From an uncultured Bacteroides sp. (GTDB taxonomy: Bacteria; Bacteroidota; Bacteroidia; Bacteroidales; Bacteroidaceae): a stretch of 49,212 nucleotides of DNA. The translations under genes were made by a program, and so were the position numbers. This document shows, in pieces, positions 33,756-43,217 of this stretch. The DNA is taken from assembly GCF_910585845.1 (NCBI RefSeq), contig NZ_CAJUHF010000025.1, positions 1-49,212 of the forward strand. The letters run 5' to 3'. Under the pieces are notes generated by a model that saw nothing but the letters and a program-made list of their open reading frames with translations, had not been told where the DNA came from and did no database searches. The first letter of the stretch is position 1, and the number at the start of each line of letters is the position of its first letter.

Positions 33756-34340
33756 ATGAAACGAGTCATTTTACTTCTGACAATCGTCATTGCCGGTACG
33801 TATCAAACTGTCTGGGGGCAAAATGTAGCGGTAAAGACCAACCTGCTTTCCGATGCGATCTTAAGCCCGAACTTGGGTATTGAAATCGGCCTTGCTCCAA
33901 AGTGGACGTTGGACGTAACCGGACAGTTTAACGGATGGAACCTCTCGCATGACAGAAAGTGGAAGCATTGGGCAATTCAACCCGAAGCCCGCTACTGGCT
34001 GTGTGACCGTTTTGGTGCGCATTTTTTTGGCGCGCATCTGCACGGCGGACAGTACAACATCGGCGGATTCAACGGCAAAATCAACTTGTTGGGAACGGAT
34101 GCCCGCAAGCTGAAAGATTCCCGCTACCAAGGCTGGTTCATAGGCGCGGGTGTGGCATACGGCTATGCATGGCTTCTCGGTCAGCATTGGAACTTGGAGG
34201 CGGAGATCGGTATCGGCTATTCCTATACCCGCTATGACCAGTTCCGTTGTGCGGGATGTGGAAAAAAAGTGAAAACAAACAAGCCGCACCATTACGTGGG
34301 CCCCACGAAAGCGGCCGTCAACTTGGTTTATCTATTCTAA
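33756..34340 (+). CDS. DUF3575 outer-membrane protein of the fimbrial operon
   Basis: The 194-residue protein has a signal peptide (1-21, ending TVWGQ). Beta strands typical of DUF3575 follow: NVAVKTNLLSDAILSPNLGI, WTLDVTGQFNGWNLS, WAIQPEARYWLCDRFGAHFF. A small barrel is expected. Two cysteines sit near the C-terminus (CAGCG), and it ends in a strand finishing with F. Such genes open many Bacteroides fimbrial operons together with DUF3868, and probably help assemble or anchor fimbriae at the outer membrane. It lies 58 bp downstream of the invertible segment and 12 bp before the next gene. Confidence 0.88.
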   Translation: MKRVILLLTIVIAGTYQTVWGQNVAVKTNLLSDAILSPNLGIEIGLAPKWTLDVTGQFNGWNLSHDRKWKHWAIQPEARYWLCDRFGAHFFGAHLHGGQYNIGGFNGKINLLGTDARKLKDSRYQGWFIGAGVAYGYAWLLGQHWNLEAEIGIGYSYTRYDQFRCAGCGKKVKTNKPHHYVGPTKAAVNLVYLF

Positions 34341-34352
34341 AATGCAACGAAC

Positions 34353-35783
34353 ATGAAAAGGACGATATTCATACTGGCAATCCTGCTGGGCATGGGAAAT
34401 ATACCCGACGCAGTGGCGCAAGATACAAAAAACATCCTACCCGGTGTTTCCATCGAGCATTTCGATATGAATCGCAACGGCAAATATCTTACCGTAGAGA
34501 TGGACTTCGACCTGACGGAACTTGATGTGGACGCCAATCGTGCCGTACTGCTTACCCCACGATTGGTCAACGGAACTGATTCTCTGGACTTGCCGTCAAT
34601 AGGTATTTACGGACGCCGCCGCTATTACTATTATATAAGAAATGGCATCAACACGATTTCGGGAGAATCGGAAATGGCCTTCCGGACATCGAAAAAGCCG
34701 GGAGAACTGGAGTACAACAAACCCATCATCTACGAGGACTGGATGGACGGAGCCACGCTCAAGCTCCACCGTAGCGACTGGGGGTGCTGCCAGGATATAT
34801 TGGCAGAATACGACAGTGAGTTGGGACGGCACCAGGAAGCGTTTTTCCCCGAACTGGTATTTGTTCAGCCCAAAGCGGAAATCATGAAAACCCGTTCCTT
34901 GTCCGGCTCAGCATACATCGACTTCCCGGTAGACCAGACTGTGATCTATCCCGACTACCGTCGCAACACGGTAGAACTGGGCAAGATACAGGCTACCATC
35001 GACTCTGTGCGCAACGACAAGGATGTCACCATCACTTCCGTATGGTTGAAGGGTTTTGCCTCACCGGAAAGTCCCTACAAGCATAACACGGAACTTGCCA
35101 TCGGACGTACTGCCGCGCTCAAAAAGCACATCGGACAGTTGTACCATTTTGCGGACAACATCATCCAAACCGATTACGAACCGGAGGACTGGGCAGGCTT
35201 GCGCCGCTACGTAGAGCAGTCGAACATCAATCACCGTAAAGAGATTTTAGCATTGATAGACAGCGATATGGAACCGGATGCCAAGGAAGCGAAAATCAAA
35301 CGTACCTATCCCGAAGAGTACCGCTTCATGTTGCAGCATTTCTATCCGGCCTTGCGCCATACGGACTACCGCATAGACTACAACATCCGCATGTTCAGCG
35401 AGGTAGAAGAGATAAAGCGCATCATGGCAGAACGGCCACAGAAGTTAAGTCAGAACGAGTTCTACCTCGTTGCCGAAAAGTATGAACCCGGAACGGACGA
35501 GTTTACCGATGTCTTCGAGACAGCAGTGCGGATGTTCCCGAACGACGAAGTGGCTAACCTGAATGCAGCCAATGCCGCCATTCGCCGGGATGACTTTGCG
35601 ACGGCACGCAAGTATCTTGATAAGGCGGGCGACTCTGCCGAGGTCGCTTACGCGCGTGCTGCACTTGCCGTACGGGAGGGAGATTACGAAACGGCACGCC
35701 AATACCTGAATCAGGCGAAAGAGATGGGACTGGAAAAGGCCGGCCTCACACTGGAAGAACTGGAAAATAGACGCAAAAAATAA
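34353..35783 (+). CDS. DUF3868/OmpA-like/TPR periplasmic protein of the fimbrial operon
   Basis: The 476-residue protein has a signal peptide (1-22, ending AVAQ). An N-terminal DUF3868 domain covers about 25-165 (GKYLTVEMDFDLTELDVDAN). A middle region (about 180-330) resembles an OmpA-type peptidoglycan-binding fold (VWLKGFASPESPYKHNTELA and IGRTAALKKHI). C-terminal TPR-like helices cover about 375-470 (EVANLNAANAAIRRDDFATA). It should link the fimbrial base or its assembly apparatus to the cell wall. It shares the operon with the DUF3575 gene (12-bp gap) and the fimbrillin (20-bp gap). Confidence 0.85.
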   Translation: MKRTIFILAILLGMGNIPDAVAQDTKNILPGVSIEHFDMNRNGKYLTVEMDFDLTELDVDANRAVLLTPRLVNGTDSLDLPSIGIYGRRRYYYYIRNGINTISGESEMAFRTSKKPGELEYNKPIIYEDWMDGATLKLHRSDWGCCQDILAEYDSELGRHQEAFFPELVFVQPKAEIMKTRSLSGSAYIDFPVDQTVIYPDYRRNTVELGKIQATIDSVRNDKDVTITSVWLKGFASPESPYKHNTELAIGRTAALKKHIGQLYHFADNIIQTDYEPEDWAGLRRYVEQSNINHRKEILALIDSDMEPDAKEAKIKRTYPEEYRFMLQHFYPALRHTDYRIDYNIRMFSEVEEIKRIMAERPQKLSQNEFYLVAEKYEPGTDEFTDVFETAVRMFPNDEVANLNAANAAIRRDDFATARKYLDKAGDSAEVAYARAALAVREGDYETARQYLNQAKEMGLEKAGLTLEELENRRKK

Positions 35784-35802
35784 ACTTCTAAATTAAAACA
35801 AT

Positions 35803-37500
35803 ATGAGACTAAAAAAATTATTTATGCCAATGTTTGTCGGATTGGCGTTCGTTGGTTGTTCAAATGGAGAGGATTTTAATCCTGGTAATGATAATGAAAC
35901 AAATGAGGATCCCAAGTATCTGACTGTAAGTATTAATACAACAGGTACTATGACACGTGCCACTACTTCAGACGGAGAATACGAAGCTGGCACTGGCGAA
36001 GAAAACAAGGTAACAAGTGTACGTTTCTATTTTCTCGATGAAAATAACGCCGTGATTAACGTAAAGAAAAGTACTGGTGAAAATTGGGTGAACTACTACG
36101 ATGTCGATTCTCCAAACTCTAAAGGAGACGATATGAATAACGTAGAAAAAATCCTCAAAGCAACTTTGGTAATTCAGTCCCAAAAGGGTGACAAATTACC
36201 CTCTTCCATTATGGCTGTACTGAATCCTACAGCTGAACTCAAAAAGGAGGGTTCAATGGGTTTGGCTGCTCTGAATAACTTTATTAAAGACTTTAGTACG
36301 ACTACCACAAACTTCCTGATGAGTAATTCTGTTTATGCCAAAGATGGTACTAAAATGGAAGCTGTAAGTGTAGATAACCATCTCTATACTACTGCCGATG
36401 CAGCAGAAGCCGACCCTGTTATCATTCACGTAGAACGCGTGCTTGCAAAGACTCGTTTGACTGTTGGTTTGACTGCAGTGACTTTAGAAAACGGCGTAAA
36501 AATTTATAAAACTACCAAATCAGGCACGAAAGAAACAGAGACATTCAAAGGTGAGGATATTTATGTAAAATTCTTAGGATGGAACGTAACTGCTACTACC
36601 AATAAATCACGTTTGTTGAAAGAGATCAATCCAGCATGGAAGTCAGATTTGTTCAGTAATAGTATTCTTTGGAATACTGCAGACTATTGTCGCTCTTTCT
36701 GGGCTGTAAACCCTACTGGAATAGAGTATAAATACGGTAATTTTACAAACCATGCACAGGATATCAAAGATTTCGATGCCGGCACAGATGAGAATCCTAA
36801 AGTAAATTACACTTATTTGCAGGAAAACGCTTCGGATGACTCTAAGAATGGAACCGATCCTACAACTCCTTCACAGGTAATTATTGCTGCACAACTTGTT
36901 AACGAAAAAGGTGTCGCAATGGAATTTGCAGAATATGCAGGTATCAGATATACAATCGATGGATTATTGAACAAATACGCTGAACTTGCCGATTTGTGGA
37001 CAGTAAATGCTGCCGGAGATGGAAGAAGACAGATAACTCCAAATGATATTGAGCTGTTTACAGATGCGGATGAACATGATAATGAAACGCAAAAAGAAAC
37101 AGAGAACCGTTATAAGGTATATGTCAAGCTAAAAGACGAAGCCACTATTTGGTATGCATCCGAAGACAAAACAGACAACACTCCTGTAAAAGCCAACGAA
37201 AGACTGAAAAGCATGGGTAGTGCCAAAGTCTGGAAAGGCGGTAACACCTACTACTATTTTGAAATTCATCATCAGAACGGCGAAGCTACAGCAGCAAATG
37301 CCAAAGGTAAGTACGGTGTGGTACGTAACCACGTCTATGCCGCTAATATTCACTCATTGGTCGGTTTAGGTACTCCGGTATATGATCCCGAAGAAGTTAT
37401 CTATCCTGAGAAACCAGGAGGTGACGATACTTACATTGCTGCTGAAATAAGAATTCTCTCTTGGCGCATCGTAAATCAGAATATTGATTTAGAGTGGTAA
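35803..37500 (+). CDS. Mfa1-type major fimbrial subunit (fimbrillin)
   Basis: The 565-residue lipoprotein precursor has lipobox FVGC (about residue 19). An N-terminal domain contains SVRFYFLDENNAVINV and the long basic/Thr-rich site expected for arginine-type processing (GTMTRATTSD, about 48-57). A large C-terminal transthyretin-like domain follows, with NHVYAANIHSLVGLGTP (about 506-522) and the terminal strand IRILSWRIVNQNIDLEW. In type V fimbriae, the precursor is exported as a lipoprotein, cut by a protease, and polymerised by strand exchange. Its position, size and the attenuator behind it mark it as the main subunit. Confidence 0.9.
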   Translation: MRLKKLFMPMFVGLAFVGCSNGEDFNPGNDNETNEDPKYLTVSINTTGTMTRATTSDGEYEAGTGEENKVTSVRFYFLDENNAVINVKKSTGENWVNYYDVDSPNSKGDDMNNVEKILKATLVIQSQKGDKLPSSIMAVLNPTAELKKEGSMGLAALNNFIKDFSTTTTNFLMSNSVYAKDGTKMEAVSVDNHLYTTADAAEADPVIIHVERVLAKTRLTVGLTAVTLENGVKIYKTTKSGTKETETFKGEDIYVKFLGWNVTATTNKSRLLKEINPAWKSDLFSNSILWNTADYCRSFWAVNPTGIEYKYGNFTNHAQDIKDFDAGTDENPKVNYTYLQENASDDSKNGTDPTTPSQVIIAAQLVNEKGVAMEFAEYAGIRYTIDGLLNKYAELADLWTVNAAGDGRRQITPNDIELFTDADEHDNETQKETENRYKVYVKLKDEATIWYASEDKTDNTPVKANERLKSMGSAKVWKGGNTYYYFEIHHQNGEATAANAKGKYGVVRNHVYAANIHSLVGLGTPVYDPEEVIYPEKPGGDDTYIAAEIRILSWRIVNQNIDLEW

Positions 37501-37524
37501 TTTATCATTAAATAATAAGATGAG

Positions 37525-37553
37525 GGTGTGCATAAAAACATAAAATGCACACC
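37525..37553 (+). terminator. Attenuator-like hairpin after the major subunit
   Basis: GGTGTGCA (37525-37532) pairs with TGCACACC (37546-37553), followed by ACCTTCTTTC. It lies in the 195-bp gap after the main fimbrillin. Partial stopping here would give much more major subunit than anchor and tip proteins, as in other fimbrial operons. Confidence 0.6.
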
Positions 37554-37695
37554 ACCTTCTTTCAATCTTTCCCTTGGATTAGCAGACAAAGCACTCGCGT
37601 ATCGGTGCAAAGAGAGATGCGTTTTTGGAAATCCTTGTAAGGTTTTTCCCACTTGAAATGGAAATTCATACTCCGGCAGTTGTCGGAGACTATAT

Positions 37696-38775
37696 ATGAT
37701 GACAAAGATAAATGACATGAATATATCGGCTTGTATCAGAAATGCATGGCTTATGGCGATAGCTGTTTTGCTGTTTCCACTTGCCGCATGCAATGGAGTG
37801 ATTTACGACGAAGAAGGCGACTGTTCAGTGTACTACCGCCTCAAGTTCCGCTACGATAGAAACCTGAAGTGGGCAGACGCTTTCGCCAACGAGGTCTCAT
37901 CCGTTCATCTGTACGCCTTCGACCCGTCGGGCGTATTGGTATGGCAACAGGAAGAACAGGTAGACCCGTCAACCGCAGAGAACTACTCGATATTGCTCGA
38001 CCTGCCTGCCGGCGACTATCAGCTATTGGCATGGTGCGGCCTTCGGAACGACGGCGAGCGCGAAGAATCCTTCTCCGTACCCGAAGCCCGTATCGGCGAG
38101 ACTCGGATGGAACAATTGCAATGTGCATTGAACCGCAAGTACGATAAATCCGGCGCCTATAGCGAAGAAAGGCTTTACCGCCTATTTCATGGCACTTTGG
38201 ATGTGTCGCTCCCCTCAAACGACGACGGAGGCAGCTACGACTACACCATGTACCTGACCAAGAACACCAACCACATCCGCGTCATCCTGCAACACCTTTC
38301 GGGAGAGGATGTAGATGTCAACCAGTTCAACTTCCGTATAGAAGACGAGAACGGGCTGATGGCTCATGACAACGAATTAATGGAAGATGAAAATATCACC
38401 TACCGCCCTTGGAAGACACAGAACGGCGAGGCAGGAGTGGGCAAAGAAGATACCCGTGCCACCATTAACGTAAAGGGTGCCATCGCCGACCTGACTGTGG
38501 GACGTCTGGTAGAAGCCCATCGTAAAGAAATGTTCCTTACCATCACCAACCAAGAGGGTGAAACAGTGGCACGCATCCCCGTGATAGACTACGCCCTGCT
38601 GGCAAAGGATTATTACGAAGAGGAATACAACCGTAGGATGACCGATCAGGAGTTCCTGGACCGCGAGGACGACTATGTGATGACATTCTTCCTCGACGAG
38701 AACAACAAATGGATCAGCAGCCAGATACTGATTCACTCTTGGCGGGTGGTATTGAGTAACATTGAAATTGAGTAA
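37696..38775 (+). CDS. FimB/Mfa2-type fimbrial anchor lipoprotein
   Basis: The 359-residue lipoprotein (lipobox PLAAC, about residue 32) has the Mfa2/FimB pattern: acidic start after Cys (DEEGDCSVYYRLKFRYDRN) and SVHLYAFDPSGVLVW (about 68-82). The middle block has TNHIRVILQHLSGEDVDVNQ (about 192-211), and the protein ends LIHSWRVVLSNIEIE. FimB/Mfa2 caps the base of the fibre and limits its length at the outer membrane. Its GC is higher than that of the fimbrillin. Its last codons lie in an exact 16-bp tandem duplication (38751-38766 and 38767-38782) that includes the stop. Confidence 0.88.
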   Translation: MMTKINDMNISACIRNAWLMAIAVLLFPLAACNGVIYDEEGDCSVYYRLKFRYDRNLKWADAFANEVSSVHLYAFDPSGVLVWQQEEQVDPSTAENYSILLDLPAGDYQLLAWCGLRNDGEREESFSVPEARIGETRMEQLQCALNRKYDKSGAYSEERLYRLFHGTLDVSLPSNDDGGSYDYTMYLTKNTNHIRVILQHLSGEDVDVNQFNFRIEDENGLMAHDNELMEDENITYRPWKTQNGEAGVGKEDTRATINVKGAIADLTVGRLVEAHRKEMFLTITNQEGETVARIPVIDYALLAKDYYEEEYNRRMTDQEFLDREDDYVMTFFLDENNKWISSQILIHSWRVVLSNIEIE

Positions 38776-38812
38776 CATTGAAATTGAATAATCAGAAAGA
38801 AGGATTGGACTG

Positions 38813-40006
38813 ATGAAATCGAACATTATATATAGCATTGTAGTCTGCCTGGCGGCATTCGCACTGCCTTTTATGGTGGCGTGCAGCAGTCAGGAAGAAT
38901 CCTTGCCGGACACTACGGAAGCTGCCCTGTTTCTGAATATCGAGCCACTTACACAAACGAGATCAGGACTGGCAGAGCCACTCGTCAACGAGAAGATGGG
39001 AAATGTGCGCGTCATAATCCTACATGAAAACGGAACAGTGGAACATAACCGGTACTATGAACTGGAGAGTGCAGAAGAAACAAAATACATCTTACTCAAG
39101 GTAACACCTAATGAAAAGAAAAAGATATTCCTTTTCGCCAACGAAAAGAGTGTATCCGCTGTGGAAGGTGTGACGGTGACAGAAGGTGGAACGACAGGAG
39201 ACCAATCACTGACCGACTTCTTCAATCGTTACACAGAGAATAGTCCCGGCTTTGAAACCGAAATAAACAACCTTTACTTCACTCCGGACTATTCGAACAA
39301 GCCTATCCCCATGTCCTCCATGTATGAAATAGAGGTTCCTGAAAAAGGGAATGTCGAGAAGACGTTCTACGTAGTGCGTGTCGCCACTAAGTTCACAATA
39401 AACTTTATGAACTGGCGTGGCGAAGAAGTAATTGTGAACAAATTCACGTTACAGAAACATGCCGACAAGAACTTCTTGATGGCGCATGTCAATGATAGCG
39501 AACAGAACCGGACACTCTTCGACGGAAAAACGTGGATAGAATGGCTAAAGAAAGTCTCCGATGCCTCGTCTGAAGACGACACTAAAGACAGCACAGAAGC
39601 CGCCGGTTGGCTGAAAGACTATGATCTGCCGGCGCTGGCTGATAAGGAAAAAATCTACACCCACACCGAGGCTGTAACCATAAAAAAACCAAATGTTGAT
39701 ATAGACTACCCCGATAACTCAAAAGCAGGCGTAGCACAGAACGTATTCTATCTACCCGAGAGCATGAACCTCAAAGCAGGGGAACCGGTGCATGGCGAAC
39801 AAGAGTACATCCTGACACTCCATATAAAAGAAGGAGAAAAAGAAAAAAAATTCACCCGTACGCTACCCAACTTGAAGGCTCTTTTCCGCAATACCCATGT
39901 TGTGGTGAACATAACTTTGAAAAACAGTATGGAAATCGTAGTAGATGTGATTCCTTACAGCGAAGTAAAACTTGATCCCATATTCGGATTGGACATTAAA
40001 GAATAA
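38813..40006 (+). CDS. Minor fimbrial subunit lipoprotein
   Basis: The 397-residue lipoprotein (lipobox MVAC, about residue 24) has a fimbrillin-like layout: RVIILHENGTVEHNRYYELE (about 64-83), KKIFLFANEKS, a second domain with TKFTINFMNWRGEEVIVNKF (about 193-212), and a C-terminal VVVNITLKNSMEIVVDVIPY strand pair. It is likely an accessory subunit placed between anchor and tip, similar in role to Mfa3/Mfa4 or FimC/FimD. The assignment is by operon position and fold-like pattern. Confidence 0.75.
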   Translation: MKSNIIYSIVVCLAAFALPFMVACSSQEESLPDTTEAALFLNIEPLTQTRSGLAEPLVNEKMGNVRVIILHENGTVEHNRYYELESAEETKYILLKVTPNEKKKIFLFANEKSVSAVEGVTVTEGGTTGDQSLTDFFNRYTENSPGFETEINNLYFTPDYSNKPIPMSSMYEIEVPEKGNVEKTFYVVRVATKFTINFMNWRGEEVIVNKFTLQKHADKNFLMAHVNDSEQNRTLFDGKTWIEWLKKVSDASSEDDTKDSTEAAGWLKDYDLPALADKEKIYTHTEAVTIKKPNVDIDYPDNSKAGVAQNVFYLPESMNLKAGEPVHGEQEYILTLHIKEGEKEKKFTRTLPNLKALFRNTHVVVNITLKNSMEIVVDVIPYSEVKLDPIFGLDIKE

Positions 40007-40021
40007 TAAATAAGAAATTAT

Positions 40022-43000
40022 ATGAAGCATTTTGTACGACATATCATTGTCTATCTGATGATTATAACCGTTACAGGTTGCTATGACGAATTTATAAAGC
40101 AGGAGACCATAGGCGAAGGCAAAGCAAATATATCTGCCACATTGGACTTCAAACCCATGTCTTCAGCACTGACTCAGACACGAGCCGCAGGAGATGCACT
40201 AAAAGAGATTAGCAGCTTGTATGTATTGTTGTATGATTCCCAAAGAAACCTGATAGAACAATACCAATGGGAATTAAAGGATTTAATAGAATATACCGAA
40301 TCCAATGAAGACCGTACAAATACAGATGCGGAAAACGGAAAAAATGCAGAAGCACAGACCAAACGCGCCTCTTTTAAGCTACCGGAGGAAATCGGTTTCG
40401 GTCAATATTATATGTATGCCATAGCGAATATCCCCGACTTGCTTACAAGCGATGAATATTCCGAAGCAATAAAAACTGTGGACGGACTCAAAAATATCTC
40501 ACTCACATGGGATCTTAAGAATGTAACCGCCAATGGCCAAATGATAGGTTATTTTACGAATACTTCCACTCAATCAACGGAGGAACTCCTTGTTATAAAA
40601 GAAAAAAGCGTAAAACTTCATGCCTGGCTACGCCGTGCCGCCTCAAAAGTGACCGTAGCATTCGATGCTAACAAACTGAGAGATGGCATCCGAATACATT
40701 TTAAATCTATAAAAATAAAGCATATACCAAAGTATTGCTATCTGGGTAACGACAATACGCCCGGCTATACATCGGCAACATTCGAGAAGTTTAATGGCAA
40801 AAAGCCTGAAGATGAACTTCATGAAGACGGAGAAGTCTATTATTACAACGGCAGACCCGATGACCCCGATAATGAGGATTTTGAATCGTGGCCATTCGTT
40901 TCACGTGGCAAGCCCATCTACGGACTTATGCCATCCGGTCAACCTGTTCCCGAGTCGCCTGAGATAGCTGATTATCATACAGAATACACACCGGCACTCT
41001 ATTTCTACGAGAACCTGCAGGGTGACGAAAAATCAAAACCCAACATTAAAGACAAACGACAGGACAGCGATAATAACAAAGAACTTGACGCTCCCGGTTT
41101 ACCCGGAGATGCCACTTATATCAAAAAGGACGGAGTTGATTTCGGAACATACATAGAGGTAGAAGGTTACTATGACTCACGCATGAGTGACCGTCCCGGT
41201 GAGGGCAAAATTATCTACCGTTTTATGCTTGGACAGGACGTTATAAAGGATTATAATGCCAGACGCAACTGCCACTACAAGTTAACATTGGTATTCAACG
41301 GTTATGCCAATGATGTCGACTGGCATATTGAATATGTAGAAGATAAGGAAATGATTGTGCCCAATCCCTACTATATTTCTTACCTCTATAATCAGGAGGC
41401 CAACTTACCAATCCGACTCAAAGGAAGTAATTTAAGTAACGCAAAATTAGAAGTGCGTATAATCGAAAATCACTGGTGGCCCATATTGGAAAAAGGTGAC
41501 AATTACAAATATGCCGATACGGCAAGGGTCTATCCTGAAAGGAAAGTGCGTATGGCTGTTTGGAACGGCTTTTTGTCGCTCAAGAAGGATAAGCATAAAA
41601 TAATTGCGCCAGATGATGATGGTGCTTACTTTAAGACGCAACCGGACCTGAATAAAACTGAATGGGAAAAGGACCCAGAAAATGGATTAAGAACATTTAA
41701 TAAATTAACTGTTGGTACGTATGACGGTTATTCTGTAGAGACGGCTAAAGGCGGAGGTATCAATTTGATAATGCCGTTTTATACACGCCCGAAACAATTG
41801 GTACCCTCTACCGGATATACCGGAAACAACGTTTTTGTTGCCTATCCCCGAGAAGCGAAACTACAGCTAAAATTAATAAATAAGGATACCGGGGAAGTAT
41901 TTAAAGACAAAGATGGTAAGAACCTGATTGATACAATTTCAATTATTCAGGTACGCCGATGTGTGAATCCTAAAGGTGTGTGGCGAAGTTGGGATAATAC
42001 AAACAGTTTCCATGTTGTAATGAAAATCCTTCCTCATGAAGATGCTGACGAGTTTGAAACATACGAGTCTAAAGGTCCTTGGCGTGCAAAAGTTGAAATC
42101 GACAACGACGGGATGATTAAGCTTAGGGAAGCAGGTGAAGATGGATATGTACATGGAACTATCGACTCACCAATGGACTTTCATATAGACTTCAATGGAC
42201 AGTGCAAATCTAGTTCAACGGTACGTTCTGCGATTGTCTTGGTTGAGTATAACAATTATACATGCCATCATCGTATATTTGTCCGCCAAGGATATGCACC
42301 GCTGGTACTGAATGATCGAAATATAAAATGGCACTCTTTCAACCTGTATAGCTCCACTGAGGAAACCCAGTCACCGTTAGAAGAGGGATCACTTTTCAAA
42401 TACGGAAACTTAGATGATGCCATTCTTGCCGAGAATAATAAGACTTACGGCTTTCAGAGTGAGGTGGGTACCAATTCGCTTTCTTTAGCTGATGGTAAAA
42501 CTAAGTCATGGAAGGATATAACTGCTGCCGCTAATAAAAATATTGATTCTCCTGGATTTTCCGATAAAGCCATACAAGTAACTGACATTACTAATCCAGG
42601 CACAAAAGTTAAAGTCCGTGTGGCAAGTATAGCTGATTATGATAACCTGCGTAATGCCAACGACCGAGAATTTGCTTACGGAGTACTTTATGGCGATGAT
42701 GCTACCGAAACATTGGAGAAGATAGAGGAAGTGTACGGCTACTACAGAGATGGGGATAAACGTTACGGAATGCGTGGGTGCTTTGTATATAATGTAAAAA
42801 ACGGGAACAATCTATTCTTCCCGATAGGTGCGTCGGGTCACGGTAAAAGAAAAACAGACAAGACATGGTATGACAAGGAAAACATTGGCGGTCCCGGCAG
42901 TCTACAATACTCATGGCGTGGAAAGAAATACTCTGAATACACTGAAAAATATGGCTGGAATTCACTTAAGTATAGACCATTATTTGAGGATATATATATG

Positions 43001-43213
43001 AGACCAGGCGCTATTTATTGGTGTGAGCGCTACGAGAAGCCTCGACCCAATTCAGGGAATGAAACTGATCAGCAAAATCCTGCAAAATCATTTCTCGATA
43101 TTAACTATTTTACCCTTGACTTTAATACAGGTGGAACCGAACCATTGGAAGGAGGAGAGACGGATAAGACGAGTTCCGCCTGCTTTATCCGGTGCGTTGA
43201 AGACATAGAATAA
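40022..43213 (+). CDS. DUF4906-like fimbrial tip protein
   Basis: The 1063-residue lipoprotein (lipobox VTGC, about residue 20) begins with a fimbrillin-type domain (ISSLYVLLYDSQRNLIEQYQ, KVTVAFDANKLRDGIRIHFK). It continues through a middle with NCHYKLTLVFNGYANDVDWH (about 419-438). A long C-terminal region rich in Trp/Tyr/Gly follows (SWRGKKYSEYTEKYGWNSLK). Large proteins of this type end Bacteroides fimbrial operons and are thought to be the tip adhesin. What it binds cannot be read here. The gene ends 4 bp before the next start. Confidence 0.8.
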   Translation: MKHFVRHIIVYLMIITVTGCYDEFIKQETIGEGKANISATLDFKPMSSALTQTRAAGDALKEISSLYVLLYDSQRNLIEQYQWELKDLIEYTESNEDRTNTDAENGKNAEAQTKRASFKLPEEIGFGQYYMYAIANIPDLLTSDEYSEAIKTVDGLKNISLTWDLKNVTANGQMIGYFTNTSTQSTEELLVIKEKSVKLHAWLRRAASKVTVAFDANKLRDGIRIHFKSIKIKHIPKYCYLGNDNTPGYTSATFEKFNGKKPEDELHEDGEVYYYNGRPDDPDNEDFESWPFVSRGKPIYGLMPSGQPVPESPEIADYHTEYTPALYFYENLQGDEKSKPNIKDKRQDSDNNKELDAPGLPGDATYIKKDGVDFGTYIEVEGYYDSRMSDRPGEGKIIYRFMLGQDVIKDYNARRNCHYKLTLVFNGYANDVDWHIEYVEDKEMIVPNPYYISYLYNQEANLPIRLKGSNLSNAKLEVRIIENHWWPILEKGDNYKYADTARVYPERKVRMAVWNGFLSLKKDKHKIIAPDDDGAYFKTQPDLNKTEWEKDPENGLRTFNKLTVGTYDGYSVETAKGGGINLIMPFYTRPKQLVPSTGYTGNNVFVAYPREAKLQLKLINKDTGEVFKDKDGKNLIDTISIIQVRRCVNPKGVWRSWDNTNSFHVVMKILPHEDADEFETYESKGPWRAKVEIDNDGMIKLREAGEDGYVHGTIDSPMDFHIDFNGQCKSSSTVRSAIVLVEYNNYTCHHRIFVRQGYAPLVLNDRNIKWHSFNLYSSTEETQSPLEEGSLFKYGNLDDAILAENNKTYGFQSEVGTNSLSLADGKTKSWKDITAAANKNIDSPGFSDKAIQVTDITNPGTKVKVRVASIADYDNLRNANDREFAYGVLYGDDATETLEKIEEVYGYYRDGDKRYGMRGCFVYNVKNGNNLFFPIGASGHGKRKTDKTWYDKENIGGPGSLQYSWRGKKYSEYTEKYGWNSLKYRPLFEDIYMRPGAIYWCERYEKPRPNSGNETDQQNPAKSFLDINYFTLDFNTGGTEPLEGGETDKTSSACFIRCVEDIE

Positions 43214-43217
43214 AACC

